Assembly: GCA_947166275.1 (NCBI GenBank)
Contig: CAMVDP010000004.1
Span: forward strand, 61,866 to 125,865
Direction: 5' to 3'
Length of the DNA: 64,000 nucleotides
DNA from: an uncultured Clostridia bacterium
GTDB lineage: Bacteria; Bacillota; Clostridia; Oscillospirales; Ruminococcaceae
Below, piece after piece: positions 33,949-43,255 of the stretch. Position 1 is the stretch's first letter, and each line of letters starts with the position of its first letter. Both the position numbers and the translations under genes were made by a program. Under the pieces are notes generated by a model. The model ran no database searches. It had not been told where the DNA came from and worked only from the letters and a program-made list of their open reading frames with translations.

Positions 33949-34812
33949 TCAATCGTTGAGTGACAGTATGTATTTCCCGTATTCGGTATTTTTAAGCTCT
34001 TCACCAAGCTCCATCAGCCGGTCATGAGTTATCATGCCTCTGCGCCACGCGATCTCCTCGATGCAGGAGATATAGAAGCCCTGGATGTCCTGGACGGCTT
34101 TGATGAACTGTGCGGCTTTGAGCATGGATTCCGGAGTTCCGGTGTCGAGCCATGCCATGCCGCGTCCGAGCAATGTAACGTCAAGCTTTCCGAGCTCAAG
34201 GTAGCGGTTGTTGACCGCGGTTATCTCAAGCTCGCCGCGAGCTGACGGCTTTATGCTCTTTGCTATGTCGATCACGCTGTTATTGTAGAAGTACAATCCC
34301 GGGACCGCAAGATCGGACTTTGGCTGCTTCGGCTTCTCCTCAATGGATATCGCCTTTCTGTTCTCGTCGATCTCGACAACGCCGAATGATGTCGGGTCCT
34401 TTACGGGGTAGCCGAAGATCATAGCTCCGTTGAGATGCGTTATTGCCGATTCAAGAATGCTTGTCAGGGCGCGGCCGTAGAACACGTTGTCGCCGAGAAT
34501 GAAGCAAACGCTGTCGGAGCCTATGAAATCCTCACCTATTATGAAAGCCTGGGCAAGTCCGTTGGGCTCGCTCTGGACCTTGTATTCTATATGAAGACCG
34601 ATGCGGCTGCCGTCGCCGAGCAGCTCACGGTACTGCGGAAGGTCGTGGGGCGTCGATATCACGAGTATATCACGTATCTCCGCGAGCATCAGCACCGAGA
34701 GAGGATAGTAGATCAGCGGTTTGTCGTATATCGGAAGCAGCTGCTTTGACACTGCGCGTGTTGAAGGGTACAGTCTTGTCCCTTTGCCGCCTGCCATGAT
34801 AATGCCTTTCAT
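33949..34812 (-). CDS. rfbA: Glucose-1-phosphate thymidylyltransferase
   Basis: Makes dTDP-glucose, the precursor of dTDP-deoxysugars. The 287-residue protein is normal length with [24 protein letters not shown] (nucleotide-binding loop), [49 protein letters not shown] and [14 protein letters not shown]. The ATG at 34812 is preceded by GAGGAG; a reading frame 13 codons longer upstream is not supported. It is the first gene of a five-gene operon driven by the promoter at 34855-34883. Confidence 0.95.
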   Translation of the reverse strand: MKGIIMAGGKGTRLYPSTRAVSKQLLPIYDKPLIYYPLSVLMLAEIRDILVISTPHDLPQYRELLGDGSRIGLHIEYKVQSEPNGLAQAFIIGEDFIGSDSVCFILGDNVFYGRALTSILESAITHLNGAMIFGYPVKDPTSFGVVEIDENRKAISIEEKPKQPKSDLAVPGLYFYNNSVIDIAKSIKPSARGELEITAVNNRYLELGKLDVTLLGRGMAWLDTGTPESMLKAAQFIKAVQDIQGFYISCIEEIAWRRGMITHDRLMELGEELKNTEYGKYILSLND

Positions 34813-34854
34813 TGCTCCTCGCCCCCCGGTATGGTGATATAGATTATCCATATT

Positions 34855-34883
34855 ATTATATCAAAAAACGAGGGCGTTGTCAA
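34855..34883 (-). promoter_or_regulatory. Promoter for the rfbA-EamA-EamA-rffA-yfhO operon
   Basis: Minus-strand TTGACA, 17 bp, TATAAT. It sits directly after the spmB stop codon, so the sugar operon is a separate transcription unit from spmAB. Confidence 0.8.
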
Positions 34884-34885
34884 CA

Positions 34886-35401
34886 CTAAAGGAGAATATT
34901 TACTGCTGCAGCGCTCACTGCTGCGCAGGTCAGGTCGCCTATCAGGGCTGCCGCGAGTGCGTAGCGGGTCTTGCGTGCGCTGACTGCTGCAAAGTATACC
35001 GAGAGCGTGTAGAACGTGGTCTCGCTGCTGCCGAGGATAACTGAAGCTACACGCCCCGGGAAGCTGTCGGGACCGAAGTCTGTGAGTATGCGCTCGAACA
35101 GTGCTATTGAGCCGCTTCCCGAAAGCGGGCGCAGCAGCATCAGCTCTCCGCACTCCGGTGGAAATCCAACCGCTCCGAGTACCGGAGAAAGCACCGATGT
35201 TATCAGCTCCGCGCCGCCTGACGCACGGAAAACTCCCACCGTGATCACCAGGCAGAACAGCGACGGGAACACATCGTACACCGTGCGCAGCCCGTCCTTG
35301 ACACCCTCGGTGAACTCCGCGAACACATCTGTTTTCACGCAGACACCGTAGATAAGCACGCCCGCAAATATCAGCGGCACTATGAGGTCGGAGAAGCTCA
35401 C
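34886..35401 (-). CDS. spmB: Spore maturation protein B
   Basis: A 171-residue membrane protein of the nucleoside-recognition (Gate) family, required with SpmA for spore core dehydration in Bacillus. LIVPLIFAGVLIYGVCVKTDVFAEFTEG and RPLSGSGSIALFERIL with GSSETTFYTLSVYF are the conserved SpmB blocks. GTG start at 35401 overlaps the spmA stop (GTGA) and is preceded by AAGGAGG. Its presence supports a sporulation-capable lineage. Confidence 0.92.
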   Translation of the reverse strand: MSFSDLIVPLIFAGVLIYGVCVKTDVFAEFTEGVKDGLRTVYDVFPSLFCLVITVGVFRASGGAELITSVLSPVLGAVGFPPECGELMLLRPLSGSGSIALFERILTDFGPDSFPGRVASVILGSSETTFYTLSVYFAAVSARKTRYALAAALIGDLTCAAVSAAAVNILL

Positions 35402-35994
35402 GGCAGCCTCCTTTTCCGCATACGTCTGAACACTGCTGCCGACATCAGAGCGGCACTCAGCGCGCTGACTGACGCTATCCATACGCAGGGAAGAATTTCC
35501 ATCGGAGCAGCCGAGCCGTGTGCGAGCCTCATCGCCGCCGCCGTAGTCGGTATCAGCTGCAGGCTCGCTGTATTCATCACCGCAAGCGTTATCATACTGT
35601 CAGAGGCGTACTCCGGATGAGAGCTGCGCTCTTCACGCTCGATCCCGCGCATGGCGGCGATGCCGAAGGGTGTGGATGCGTTGCCGAGCCCGAGAATGTT
35701 GGCTGTGATGTTGAGCGTTATGTACTCCATGACGGTGCCGTCCTTGCGAAGCCCGGGAAACAGCTTCGAAAGCAGCGGAGCGGACAGCTTTGCGAGCTTT
35801 CCCGTGAGCCCGGAGCTCTGCGCTACCCGCATAAGCCCGCTCCACAGCGCTATGATGCCTGTCAGCGTTATAGCGAGTGTCACGGCGTTCCCGCATTCCG
35901 CGAGAAACGCCGATGACAGCTCCGCGGTCCTTCCGGTACAGACGGCGAAGACAAGCGAAAGCGCGATAATGACCGTCATGACCCATTTCATCAT
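35398..35994 (-). CDS. spmA: Spore maturation protein A
   Basis: A 198-residue partner of SpmB, also a Gate-family membrane protein. LTGIIALWSGLMRVAQSSGL, LGLGNASTPFGIAAM and MITLAVMNTASLQLIPTTAAAMRLAHGS are typical. The ATG at 35994 has GGGTGG ahead; a GTG three codons upstream lies within that site. It follows clpC by 55 bases on the same strand. Confidence 0.92.
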   Translation of the reverse strand: MMKWVMTVIIALSLVFAVCTGRTAELSSAFLAECGNAVTLAITLTGIIALWSGLMRVAQSSGLTGKLAKLSAPLLSKLFPGLRKDGTVMEYITLNITANILGLGNASTPFGIAAMRGIEREERSSHPEYASDSMITLAVMNTASLQLIPTTAAAMRLAHGSAAPMEILPCVWIASVSALSAALMSAAVFRRMRKRRLP

Positions 35995-36049
35995 TGTTAC
36001 CACCCCTATATATCAGTATTGTTCAAATATATGAAGCGGCGGGCGGCGT

Positions 36050-38416
36050 TCATACGTCTTTTTCGGTGAATACCGCGCTTTTTGCTCCGGCAAGCATCAT
36101 GTCTGCCAGCGGCTCCTCAAGCTTACGAACGATCGTGCGGTACAGCTCGCGAGCGCCGTACATCTCGCTGCAGCCTTCGCGGGCAAGCTTTGATACCGCA
36201 GACTCCGTGACCGTCAGAGATACTCCGGCTGCTTCGGCACGCTCCGCAAGCTCCTTCACCATGTCCGTGCAGATCTGTTCAAGGTCACTCTCTGTCAGGC
36301 GTGAGAATACCGCGATGCAGTCCGCACGGTTGATGAATTCCGGTCGGAACGCCTTTGACAGCTCCGTGCGCACTGCGGATCCGATCCCGTCATTTTCCCC
36401 GGAAATAAAGCCGAGAGGACGGTTTTTATCGCTGTAAGCTGAAGAACCGACATTTGTCGTCATAATGATGATGCAGTGTTTAAGGCTTACCTTAACGCCG
36501 TCCGCGGAGGTAAGATGACCTTCGTCAAGCGCCTGGAGCAGCAGGTCGGGGATATCCGGGTGTGCCTTCTCGATCTCATCGAACAGCAGTACGCTGTACG
36601 GATGGCGCTTGACGGCTTCGATCAGTCTGCCGCCGTCATCATAGCCCACATATCCCGCAGGCGAACCGATAAGCCCGGAGACACTGTGCTTTTCCATGTA
36701 TTCGGACATGTCGAATCTTATCAGAGCGTCATCTCTGCCGAATATTGCCCGGGAAAGCGCCTTTGACAGCTCGGTCTTGCCCACGCCCGTAGGTCCCGCG
36801 AAGATGAAGCTTCCTATCGGGCGGTCGGGACGGGAGATACCGGCGAAGCTGCGCTTTATCGCTGCTGATACGGCATCTATGGCGCGTTCCTGCCCTATGA
36901 CATGCTTTTTCAGTTCGTCGGCGAGCCCGAGAGCTTTAGCGGCATCACTTCCGGTAAGCTCCGGAGCGGGAATGCCTGTCATGTCACTGACCGAGCGGGC
37001 GATATCTGTGGCAGTGACCGTATATCTCACGGCACAGTCGGAGCGTTCATCCAGCCCGTCGAGCTTCGACTGAACGGCTTTTTCCCGGTCACGTATCTCT
37101 GCGGCAAGCTCGAAGTCCTGTTTCAGCACTGCGCGTTCCTTCTCCCCGGTGAGTTCCCGGAGCCTGCAGAGAAGCGAGGACTTGCTGCCGTCATCGCTGT
37201 GAGCTGCTATGCGCGCGGCAGTACAGCTCTCGTCAAGCAGATCTATCGCTTTGTCGGGCAGCCGCCGGTCCTCGATGTACCTGACGGACATCCTTACCGC
37301 CGCGTCTATGGCTTCGTCAGTTATCGTGACGCTGTGATGCTCCTCCCAGCGGCTGCGAAGCCCGCGAAGCATACTGACAGCGGTGGTTTCGTCAGGCTCG
37401 GCAACATACACGGGTCGGAAGCGCCGGGAAAGCGCCGCGTCCTTTTCGATGTACCGCCTGTATTCGTCGGATGTGGTAGCGCCTATGATACGCAGCTCAC
37501 CGCGCGCGAGGGCGGGTTTCAGGATATTTGCCGCGTCTATAGCTCCCTCGGCGGCTCCCGCACCGACTATGGTGTGAAGCTCGTCGATAAAAAGAACAGT
37601 GTTCTCGGCGTCCCTCACTTCATCCATGACAGCCTTTATGCGCTCTTCAAAGTCGCCGCGGTATTTTGCCCCTGCCACCATGGACGGTATATCGAGGCTG
37701 AATATCCGTACATCGCGAAGCTCCGGCGGAAGCTCCCCGGCAGCCGCGGCAAGCGCTATCCCTTCGACTATTGCAGTCTTTCCGACGCCGCTGTCGCCTA
37801 TCAGACAGGGGTTGTTCTTGCGGCGGCGCAGAAGTATGCGCACGGCGGACGATATCTCTTCTTCACGCCCGGTGACCGGATCGAGCTTCCCGTTTTTTGC
37901 CAGTGCGGTAAGGTCGCGTCCGAAGCGGTCAAGCACTGTGGTGCGATACTCACGGTCCGGAGCTGAAGCGGTCTCGCAGTTTTTCGGCGCGTCTGCGCAG
38001 TCGCGGGCTATCTGCTTCATGTCCGCGCCGAGCTCTTTCAGGAACACTGCGGCACAGCACCCCTCATCGTTGATCACGGACATCAGTATGTGTTCGGTGC
38101 CTGAAAGCCGTCTGCCCGCGCTCTGTGACGTTCTTATTGCGTTGTCGAGTATGCGGCGGCTGCGTGGAGTGAAGTCTGCCGCCGTGAGCTTCGCGGACAC
38201 GCCCTTGCCGATGACGAGCTCCATTTTGCGCATGATGTCTTCGTGACGGATGCCGTATTTCGTCAGCGCGGCGTAGGCTGTACCGCCTTCCTCACGGAGC
38301 AGCCCGTACAGTATGTGCTCACTTCCTATATAAGTATGCCCCATCTCGATCGCGGCATCAAGTCCCTTGTTAAGTGCACGGTTCGCTCGTTCCGTAAATC
38401 CTTTGAATTCCGTCAT
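36050..38416 (-). CDS. clpC: ATP-dependent Clp protease ATPase subunit, ClpC type
   Basis: A 788-residue HSP100 unfoldase feeding ClpP. Clp-N repeats (about 1-145: [34 protein letters not shown]), AAA-1 ([30 protein letters not shown]) and a UVR-like linker ([18 protein letters not shown]) are visible. AAA-2 follows ([51 protein letters not shown]-like sensor). The ATG at 38416 has GGAGGT ahead. There is no ctsR/mcsA/mcsB operon partner; spmAB follow instead. A perfect palindrome at 38503-38518 may regulate this gene or the divergent small peptide. Confidence 0.93.
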   Translation of the reverse strand: MTEFKGFTERANRALNKGLDAAIEMGHTYIGSEHILYGLLREEGGTAYAALTKYGIRHEDIMRKMELVIGKGVSAKLTAADFTPRSRRILDNAIRTSQSAGRRLSGTEHILMSVINDEGCCAAVFLKELGADMKQIARDCADAPKNCETASAPDREYRTTVLDRFGRDLTALAKNGKLDPVTGREEEISSAVRILLRRRKNNPCLIGDSGVGKTAIVEGIALAAAAGELPPELRDVRIFSLDIPSMVAGAKYRGDFEERIKAVMDEVRDAENTVLFIDELHTIVGAGAAEGAIDAANILKPALARGELRIIGATTSDEYRRYIEKDAALSRRFRPVYVAEPDETTAVSMLRGLRSRWEEHHSVTITDEAIDAAVRMSVRYIEDRRLPDKAIDLLDESCTAARIAAHSDDGSKSSLLCRLRELTGEKERAVLKQDFELAAEIRDREKAVQSKLDGLDERSDCAVRYTVTATDIARSVSDMTGIPAPELTGSDAAKALGLADELKKHVIGQERAIDAVSAAIKRSFAGISRPDRPIGSFIFAGPTGVGKTELSKALSRAIFGRDDALIRFDMSEYMEKHSVSGLIGSPAGYVGYDDGGRLIEAVKRHPYSVLLFDEIEKAHPDIPDLLLQALDEGHLTSADGVKVSLKHCIIIMTTNVGSSAYSDKNRPLGFISGENDGIGSAVRTELSKAFRPEFINRADCIAVFSRLTESDLEQICTDMVKELAERAEAAGVSLTVTESAVSKLAREGCSEMYGARELYRTIVRKLEEPLADMMLAGAKSAVFTEKDV

Positions 38417-38502
38417 AGTATACCTCCGATAAGATTTTCGTGCGGACATGTCAATTTTTTCGCCGACAGGTAACATTTTTCGCACACCGTCATATATTGT
38501 AG

Positions 38503-38518
38503 TATGAAACGTTTCATA
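38503..38518. promoter_or_regulatory. 16-bp palindromic operator between clpC and the Cys-rich peptide gene
   Basis: TATGAAACGTTTCATA is a perfect inverted repeat with a central CG, the shape of LacI/GalR-family operators. It overlaps possible -10 boxes on both strands (TACAAT on minus, CATAAT on plus) and lies 28 bases before the peptide gene. It is not a canonical CcpA cre or CtsR box. Confidence 0.6.
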
Positions 38519-38545
38519 ATACATTAATCAACGGAGGACAATATT

Positions 38546-38698
38546 ATGTGCGGAAATAACAACTGTACGCTCATTATCATCATCCTGCTTATCCTTTGCT
38601 GCGGCTGCGGCAATAACGGGTTCCTTGGCAGCTGCGGAAACGGCTGTGGCTGCGACAACAACTGCGGCTGTGGAAACAACAACGGCTGCGGCTGCTGA
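38546..38698 (+). CDS. Small Cys/Gly/Asn-rich membrane-associated peptide (50 residues)
   Basis: The 50-residue product starts MCGNNNC, has a short hydrophobic run TLIIIILLILCC and ends in a Cys-Gly-Asn tail (SCGNGCGCDNNCGCGNNNGC GC). About 13 cysteines in 50 residues. A good GGAGG site precedes the ATG and a strong terminator follows the stop, so it is a real single-gene unit. I recall similar short peptides in Ruminococcus and relatives labelled 'chorion class high-cysteine protein', with no known function. Possible roles include spore coat, metal binding or a secreted/membrane peptide. Confidence 0.8.
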   Translation: MCGNNNCTLIIIILLILCCGCGNNGFLGSCGNGCGCDNNCGCGNNNGCGC

Positions 38699-38713
38699 GC
38701 GTAACGCGAACAG

Positions 38714-38740
38714 AAAAGGAGGCGTAACGCCTCCTTTTTT
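38714..38740 (+). terminator. Terminator of the Cys-rich peptide gene
   Basis: AAAAGGAGGCGT-A-ACGCCTCCTTTT with a T6 run: a textbook intrinsic terminator. Confidence 0.88.
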
Positions 38741-38761
38741 GTTGTGCGGTATAGACGATTG

Positions 38762-38790
38762 TTGACATTTTTCGGCATTTTTGTTATAAT
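38762..38790 (+). promoter_or_regulatory. Promoter for the 712-residue unknown protein
   Basis: TTGACA, 17 bp, TATAAT, about 55 bases before the ATG. A small GTCTG/CAGAC hairpin lies in the leader. Confidence 0.8.
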
Positions 38791-38845
38791 TAACATAGTA
38801 TACGTGTCTGAAGAGCAGACGAGATCGGCGCAAAGGAGTACGAAA

Positions 38846-40984
38846 ATGCTGGATTATGTCAACACCTTCAAAAAACAGGGGACCCGTTACCCTACATATC
38901 AGTTCCATGGTTTCATAAAATCGGAAGACCACAATGTGGACGAGGTGTTCCGGATGTGTGTCTACAAATTCATTTACTGGGTGAGATCAAGGCTGGTCAA
39001 GGCGGATATGGGAGATCAGATCTCGGAGTTCGTTGCCGATGTGCTGAAAGAGACAGGCTCGCTGGACAGCAAAGAAGCGGAGAACGAGGAGCCCGGAGAA
39101 GTTCACGGCAGGATGTTCCCCGAGGACAAGCTGTGCTCGTTCACGAATGAAAAGCCCGTAAGATTTGAATGTGTTTACATGAAAAGCGTCTGGAACGATA
39201 AAAACGAAAAGATCTCCGACAGCGTATGGTCGCTGAGACTCTCCGAGGATGATCCCGGCGAGACCGACAGAGACGGGAATGTTGTTCGCAGTCCGGACAG
39301 GCGCAGGACCTTCGATACCGAGATAGCCATAAGCAAGAAGGACGACTGTGTGGAATTCGGAACGAGAGTCATGGTAACGGACATGGACGATTACGATGCG
39401 CCGTGCAGCATATGGCGCACCGCGTATATGCGTATGCTCGAGGAAGACCCTTGTCTGAAGATAATAAAGGGCGGCTTCATTATAGGAAAGACCCCGTTTG
39501 AAGCAAATGACGAGATGAAGATCAGAAGGATAGACGCGGTACTCAAGGAGACAAACTTCGACATACCGATACTTATTGTGGCGGACAGCGGATACGAGTA
39601 CAGGGAGATAAAACCGGAGCCCCGGGAAAGCAGCACGCCGGCAGCAGATAACGGTGAGTCGGTGGCGGCTGCGGCTGAAAAACCGAGTACGGTCAGGATA
39701 AATCTCTCGGAGCTCAAAGCGAAGAAGCAGTCCGGATTTGTGCCGGTGAGCAGGCGCGGCGGAGGAATGGCATTCCGTTCAAAAAGCAGCAGCATACGTT
39801 TTCGCGGCAGTGAAGACTTCGATGATATTTCGGGAAGAGCTGCCAGAAGAGCCAACAAGGCAGCTGCGGTCGAGCCCGCGGCAGTAAAAAGAGAACGCGT
39901 AAAGAGGGAAGTGTTCAATCTCGCGGGATTTATGGATCGACAGTTCACGTTCGCTCTGCCGATATTTGTGCCGGAGGATCAGATCGCGCTGTTCAATAAG
40001 ATCACGGGGATCGGATTAGAAGCAGACCATATTGAGATATTCAGAAACTCTGACGAGAGAATGAGTTATAAATACAGCGGCGGTCACGATATACGGAAGA
40101 AGCTGTACAATGATATCGCGGAAATGCTGAAAACCATGGTCACCGAACCGCATACCTTCGGCAATGTGATGTTCTACAAGCGGGCGCTGCGCTGGGAGCT
40201 CAACACCAAGATACGCGATACGGGCGACATGGTGGAACGGATAAGTGATCTCGAAATGAAAAACCGTACATTGAAGAGCGAGCTTGATGAAAAGATAAAC
40301 GAGAAAAACAGTCTGGAAAAGGCTGTCAAAGAAAAGACCAAAGAAATAAACAATCTCAAAAATAAGGCACCGGACGAGACCCCCGTCAAGAAAAAGAAGA
40401 GCAGCAAGTACGACTCTGAAAAAGAAAGAAACGAATATGAATTCATGAAAAAAAAGGCGGAGGCTTACGATCAGGCAGCGGAAAAGATCAGTTTCCTGGA
40501 AAAGTGCTATAAAAGCGCTGTCTTGTTCCCTACACGCGGTGAAGATATTTGTGACTGGGCTGAAGAGGCTTTCAAAGATACACTGGTATTCACTTCCGTA
40601 TCGAGAGACACTGCAAAAAAATACAGCGGCGTAGTGAACATAGCTAAGATGCTCTGTCAATGGCTCAGTTATCTCGATGCAGACGCGCATTTCCGTGTCT
40701 GCGAAGACCCCGTACAAAAGGAAAAATACAAGGATGCAGCTCAATGGTACAAGAGCATGTGTACTTTTGAAAGAGGCGCTGTAGGAGGCTCGTCGGATGA
40801 TCACAGGTACGAGGCGGATTATACCGTTAGTTATGAAGGCGCCCAGGTAAAGCTTACAGAGCATCTTATCAAGGGAAACAGCAGCGGTGCCCTTCTGCGT
40901 CTCTACTTCAAGTGGATGGAGGATACCGGCAAATACCTGATCGGAGGAATGACGGAACACGCGAGAACAAGTTCATATAGCTGA
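38846..40984 (+). CDS. Unknown 712-residue coiled-coil protein, convergent with the helicase operon
   Basis: I do not recognise the family. The ATG at 38846 follows AAAGGAG. Residues 1-260 form an alpha/beta domain rich in acidic and aromatic residues (YPTYQFHGFIKSEDHNVDEV, FDTEIAISKKDDCVEFGTRVMV). Residues 265-360 are an Ala/Lys/Ser linker, and 365-455 a second globular part (RQFTFALPIFVPEDQ). Residues 460-506 are a strongly predicted coiled coil followed by a Lys-rich stretch and a shorter helix at about 535-555. The last 150 residues are mixed helix. No signal peptide, membrane helix or enzymatic motif is seen, so it is probably cytoplasmic. It ends 34 bases from the helicase gene, across a shared terminator. 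Confidence 0.72.
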   Translation: MLDYVNTFKKQGTRYPTYQFHGFIKSEDHNVDEVFRMCVYKFIYWVRSRLVKADMGDQISEFVADVLKETGSLDSKEAENEEPGEVHGRMFPEDKLCSFTNEKPVRFECVYMKSVWNDKNEKISDSVWSLRLSEDDPGETDRDGNVVRSPDRRRTFDTEIAISKKDDCVEFGTRVMVTDMDDYDAPCSIWRTAYMRMLEEDPCLKIIKGGFIIGKTPFEANDEMKIRRIDAVLKETNFDIPILIVADSGYEYREIKPEPRESSTPAADNGESVAAAAEKPSTVRINLSELKAKKQSGFVPVSRRGGGMAFRSKSSSIRFRGSEDFDDISGRAARRANKAAAVEPAAVKRERVKREVFNLAGFMDRQFTFALPIFVPEDQIALFNKITGIGLEADHIEIFRNSDERMSYKYSGGHDIRKKLYNDIAEMLKTMVTEPHTFGNVMFYKRALRWELNTKIRDTGDMVERISDLEMKNRTLKSELDEKINEKNSLEKAVKEKTKEINNLKNKAPDETPVKKKKSSKYDSEKERNEYEFMKKKAEAYDQAAEKISFLEKCYKSAVLFPTRGEDICDWAEEAFKDTLVFTSVSRDTAKKYSGVVNIAKMLCQWLSYLDADAHFRVCEDPVQKEKYKDAAQWYKSMCTFERGAVGGSSDDHRYEADYTVSYEGAQVKLTEHLIKGNSSGALLRLYFKWMEDTGKYLIGGMTEHARTSSYS

Positions 40985-41019
40985 AAAAAGCTGTCACATT
41001 CAGGTGTGACAGCTTTTTT
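40984..41019. terminator. Bidirectional terminator between the 712-residue gene and the helicase operon
   Basis: AAAAAGCTGTCACA-TTCAGG-TGTGACAGCTTTTT is a perfect 14-bp stem including both A- and T-runs. Confidence 0.88.
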
Positions 41020-43255
41020 ATTCAGTATATCTGCGCCATTCGCGTATCCGGGCTTTCATTCCCGCGATGTCGAGGACTCCGTAGGCGAAGCCCTTGCGCA
41101 CAAGCTTCTCCGGCACGTATTCGTCGTACTTTTCAAACACCGGTACCTCGTCGGGGTAGACAAGCTCCATCGGGTCAAGCGGTCTGTCAGCTTCCTCGGT
41201 GAGCACTTTGTAGAACTCACGTTCGTCCGCGGTCATAGTGAATTGTATGAAATACGGGCGCGACGGGTCGAGAGATTTCAGTCCGAGCTGCGAAGCGCAG
41301 CGTATCTTGATAAATCGCTCAAGAGCAAGAAACGCGTACGTTCCGAGCCACGGGAACAGCGCCCACATCCGCCCGCCCAGGTTTATCAGCGGAAGCTCCG
41401 TTATCCCTGCCGCGCGAGCGGAATAACGCGCCTGTAAGAGCCGCTGTACCGCGTTCTTCATCAGATATGGATAGCCCATGTCCTCCCGCAGCGCTTCACG
41501 CATACGCAGCAGTATTTTCGTGTTGATATCGCCGGGGCAGTCTCCGAAATAAGCCGGCACCTTGCCCTTTACCTGCTCGCAGTACACAAGATGTCTCTTG
41601 TGGTCGAGCTCCGTGACTATCCACACATGACCCGCTATCGCTATCTTGTCGCCTACTGGCGGCGGGCTGACTATCGTGCCGAGCTCCTGCGATTCGCAGC
41701 GGACGGTGTATTCCTCGTTTTCCTGGAACACTGCGTAGAACTTGAAGGAGTTGACTATCCGCTCCCCCGCGAGCCCCACTATCAGCCCGCCCTCGTCGGT
41801 GCGCTGGATGTGGTCGATCGCTACAAGGTGCTGAAGCAGCAGCCGGTAATCGTCTATCGATATCATGTGAAAGTATTTAAGCGGCAGTACCCGTTCCGCG
41901 AGCTGTGCCGCGGTGAGTTCACCGCATGACGCGAGTGTGCTCATGGTCTGGTGGTACAGCAGGCTGTACGGGTATCTGTCCAGCCGCGGCGGTTCCACCC
42001 AGCGCTCCTCGACGTAGACCTGTACGAGCGCTATGCCCTGCAGGAGCTTCCACGGTACCGTCTCGGGCAGCATCGTCCGGGGTTCAGGCATTTCCTCGCG
42101 CATCACGAACCACATCTCCGGCGGGAGCTCGCGCCGGCCCGTTCTGCCCATGCGCTGCAAGAACGATGATACCGTGAACGGCGCGTCTATCTGGAACGCC
42201 CGTTCCAGCCGGCCTATATCGATGCCGAGCTCCAGTGTGGCGGTGGTCACTGTGGTCATGTATACATTCTCGTCCTTCATCGCTGCTTCGGCAGTCTCGC
42301 GGTAGGACGCGGACAGATTTCCGTGGTGTATCAGGAATCGGTCGGGTTCGTGCTTTGCTTCGCAGTACGAGCGAAGTGATGTTGTCACCGCTTCGCATTC
42401 CTCGCGGGAATTAACGAAAATCAGGCATTTTTTGCCTTTGGTATGCTCGAATATGTAGCCCATGCCCGGGTCAGCATGCTCGGGTGCGGTATCGGTCGCC
42501 TCTTCGAGCACGGGAAGTCCTGCCGCGTCCTTCTTCCCCTCGGCAGCCTGGACATCGGAGACGTAGAAGTGCTCCATTGACAGCCGCCACTTTGTGCCCT
42601 TCGACTCAATGCGGGGTATCACGGTTCGTCTGCCGGTGCCGGCGGACAGAAACTCCCCCGTTGCTTCGAGGTCGCCTATTGTCGCCGAAAGACCTATGCG
42701 CCGCGGATTAACTCCCGCAAGCTTTGACAGCCGCTCGATAAGGCATATCGTCTGGCCGCCGCGGTCTCCGCGCATCAGCGAGTGCACCTCGTCTATCACT
42801 ATGAACCGCAGGTCTCCGAAAAGCTTCGGTATTGCGGAATGCTTGCGTATCAGCATGGCTTCCAGCGACTCGGGCGTTATCTGGAGTATCCCGGACGGGT
42901 GCTTCATCATCTTGTCCTTGTGCGATTGCGACACATCGCCGTGCCAGTGCCACACCGGGATGTCCGCTTCTGCGCACAGGTCGTTCAGGCGAATGAACTG
43001 ATCGTTTATCAGCGCTTTCAGCGGTCCTATGTATATCGCGCCTACCGACCGCGGCGGATCTTCGGAGAACAGTGTGAGTATCGGGAAAAATGCAGCTTCG
43101 GTCTTTCCCGAAGCGGTGGACGCGGAAAGCAGCACATTCTCGTCCGTCCCGAATATAGCGTCGCCGGCGGCAGCCTGTATCGCGCGCAGCGACTCCCAGT
43201 TGTTACGGTATATGAAATCCTGCACGAACGGTGCATATCTGTCGAATACGTTCAT
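41018..43255 (-). CDS. Superfamily 2 DEAD/DEAH-box helicase, Lhr-like (BrxHII-type)
   Basis: A 745-residue helicase. Motif I is STASGKT (residues 46-52), motif II DEVH (155-158), motif III SAT (190-192), motif V TTATLELGIDIG and motif VI QRMGRTGRR (367-374); the C-terminal 370 residues form winged-helix and beta domains like those of Lhr/DUF1998-linked helicases. Helicases of this kind act in BREX (brxHII), DISARM and other anti-phage modules as well as DNA repair. Its start overlaps the BrxD-like gene by 4 bp, so the two are made together. Confidence 0.9.
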   Translation of the reverse strand: MNVFDRYAPFVQDFIYRNNWESLRAIQAAAGDAIFGTDENVLLSASTASGKTEAAFFPILTLFSEDPPRSVGAIYIGPLKALINDQFIRLNDLCAEADIPVWHWHGDVSQSHKDKMMKHPSGILQITPESLEAMLIRKHSAIPKLFGDLRFIVIDEVHSLMRGDRGGQTICLIERLSKLAGVNPRRIGLSATIGDLEATGEFLSAGTGRRTVIPRIESKGTKWRLSMEHFYVSDVQAAEGKKDAAGLPVLEEATDTAPEHADPGMGYIFEHTKGKKCLIFVNSREECEAVTTSLRSYCEAKHEPDRFLIHHGNLSASYRETAEAAMKDENVYMTTVTTATLELGIDIGRLERAFQIDAPFTVSSFLQRMGRTGRRELPPEMWFVMREEMPEPRTMLPETVPWKLLQGIALVQVYVEERWVEPPRLDRYPYSLLYHQTMSTLASCGELTAAQLAERVLPLKYFHMISIDDYRLLLQHLVAIDHIQRTDEGGLIVGLAGERIVNSFKFYAVFQENEEYTVRCESQELGTIVSPPPVGDKIAIAGHVWIVTELDHKRHLVYCEQVKGKVPAYFGDCPGDINTKILLRMREALREDMGYPYLMKNAVQRLLQARYSARAAGITELPLINLGGRMWALFPWLGTYAFLALERFIKIRCASQLGLKSLDPSRPYFIQFTMTADEREFYKVLTEEADRPLDPMELVYPDEVPVFEKYDEYVPEKLVRKGFAYGVLDIAGMKARIREWRRYTE

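Noticed and set aside
36476..38473. Long plus-strand frames opposite clpC, including one of 354 codons
   Set aside because: High G+C third positions leave the opposite strand open; clpC has every expected motif.
38503..38518. CcpA cre or CtsR operator
   Set aside because: The palindrome lacks the cre spacing and the CtsR heptad repeat; only a general LacI-like shape is supported.
38800..38830. Sequencing adapter remnant (GAAGAGC/GATCGG-like bases) before the 712-residue gene
   Set aside because: Only short pieces match, in an order different from an adapter, and the surrounding promoter, leader and gene are continuous.
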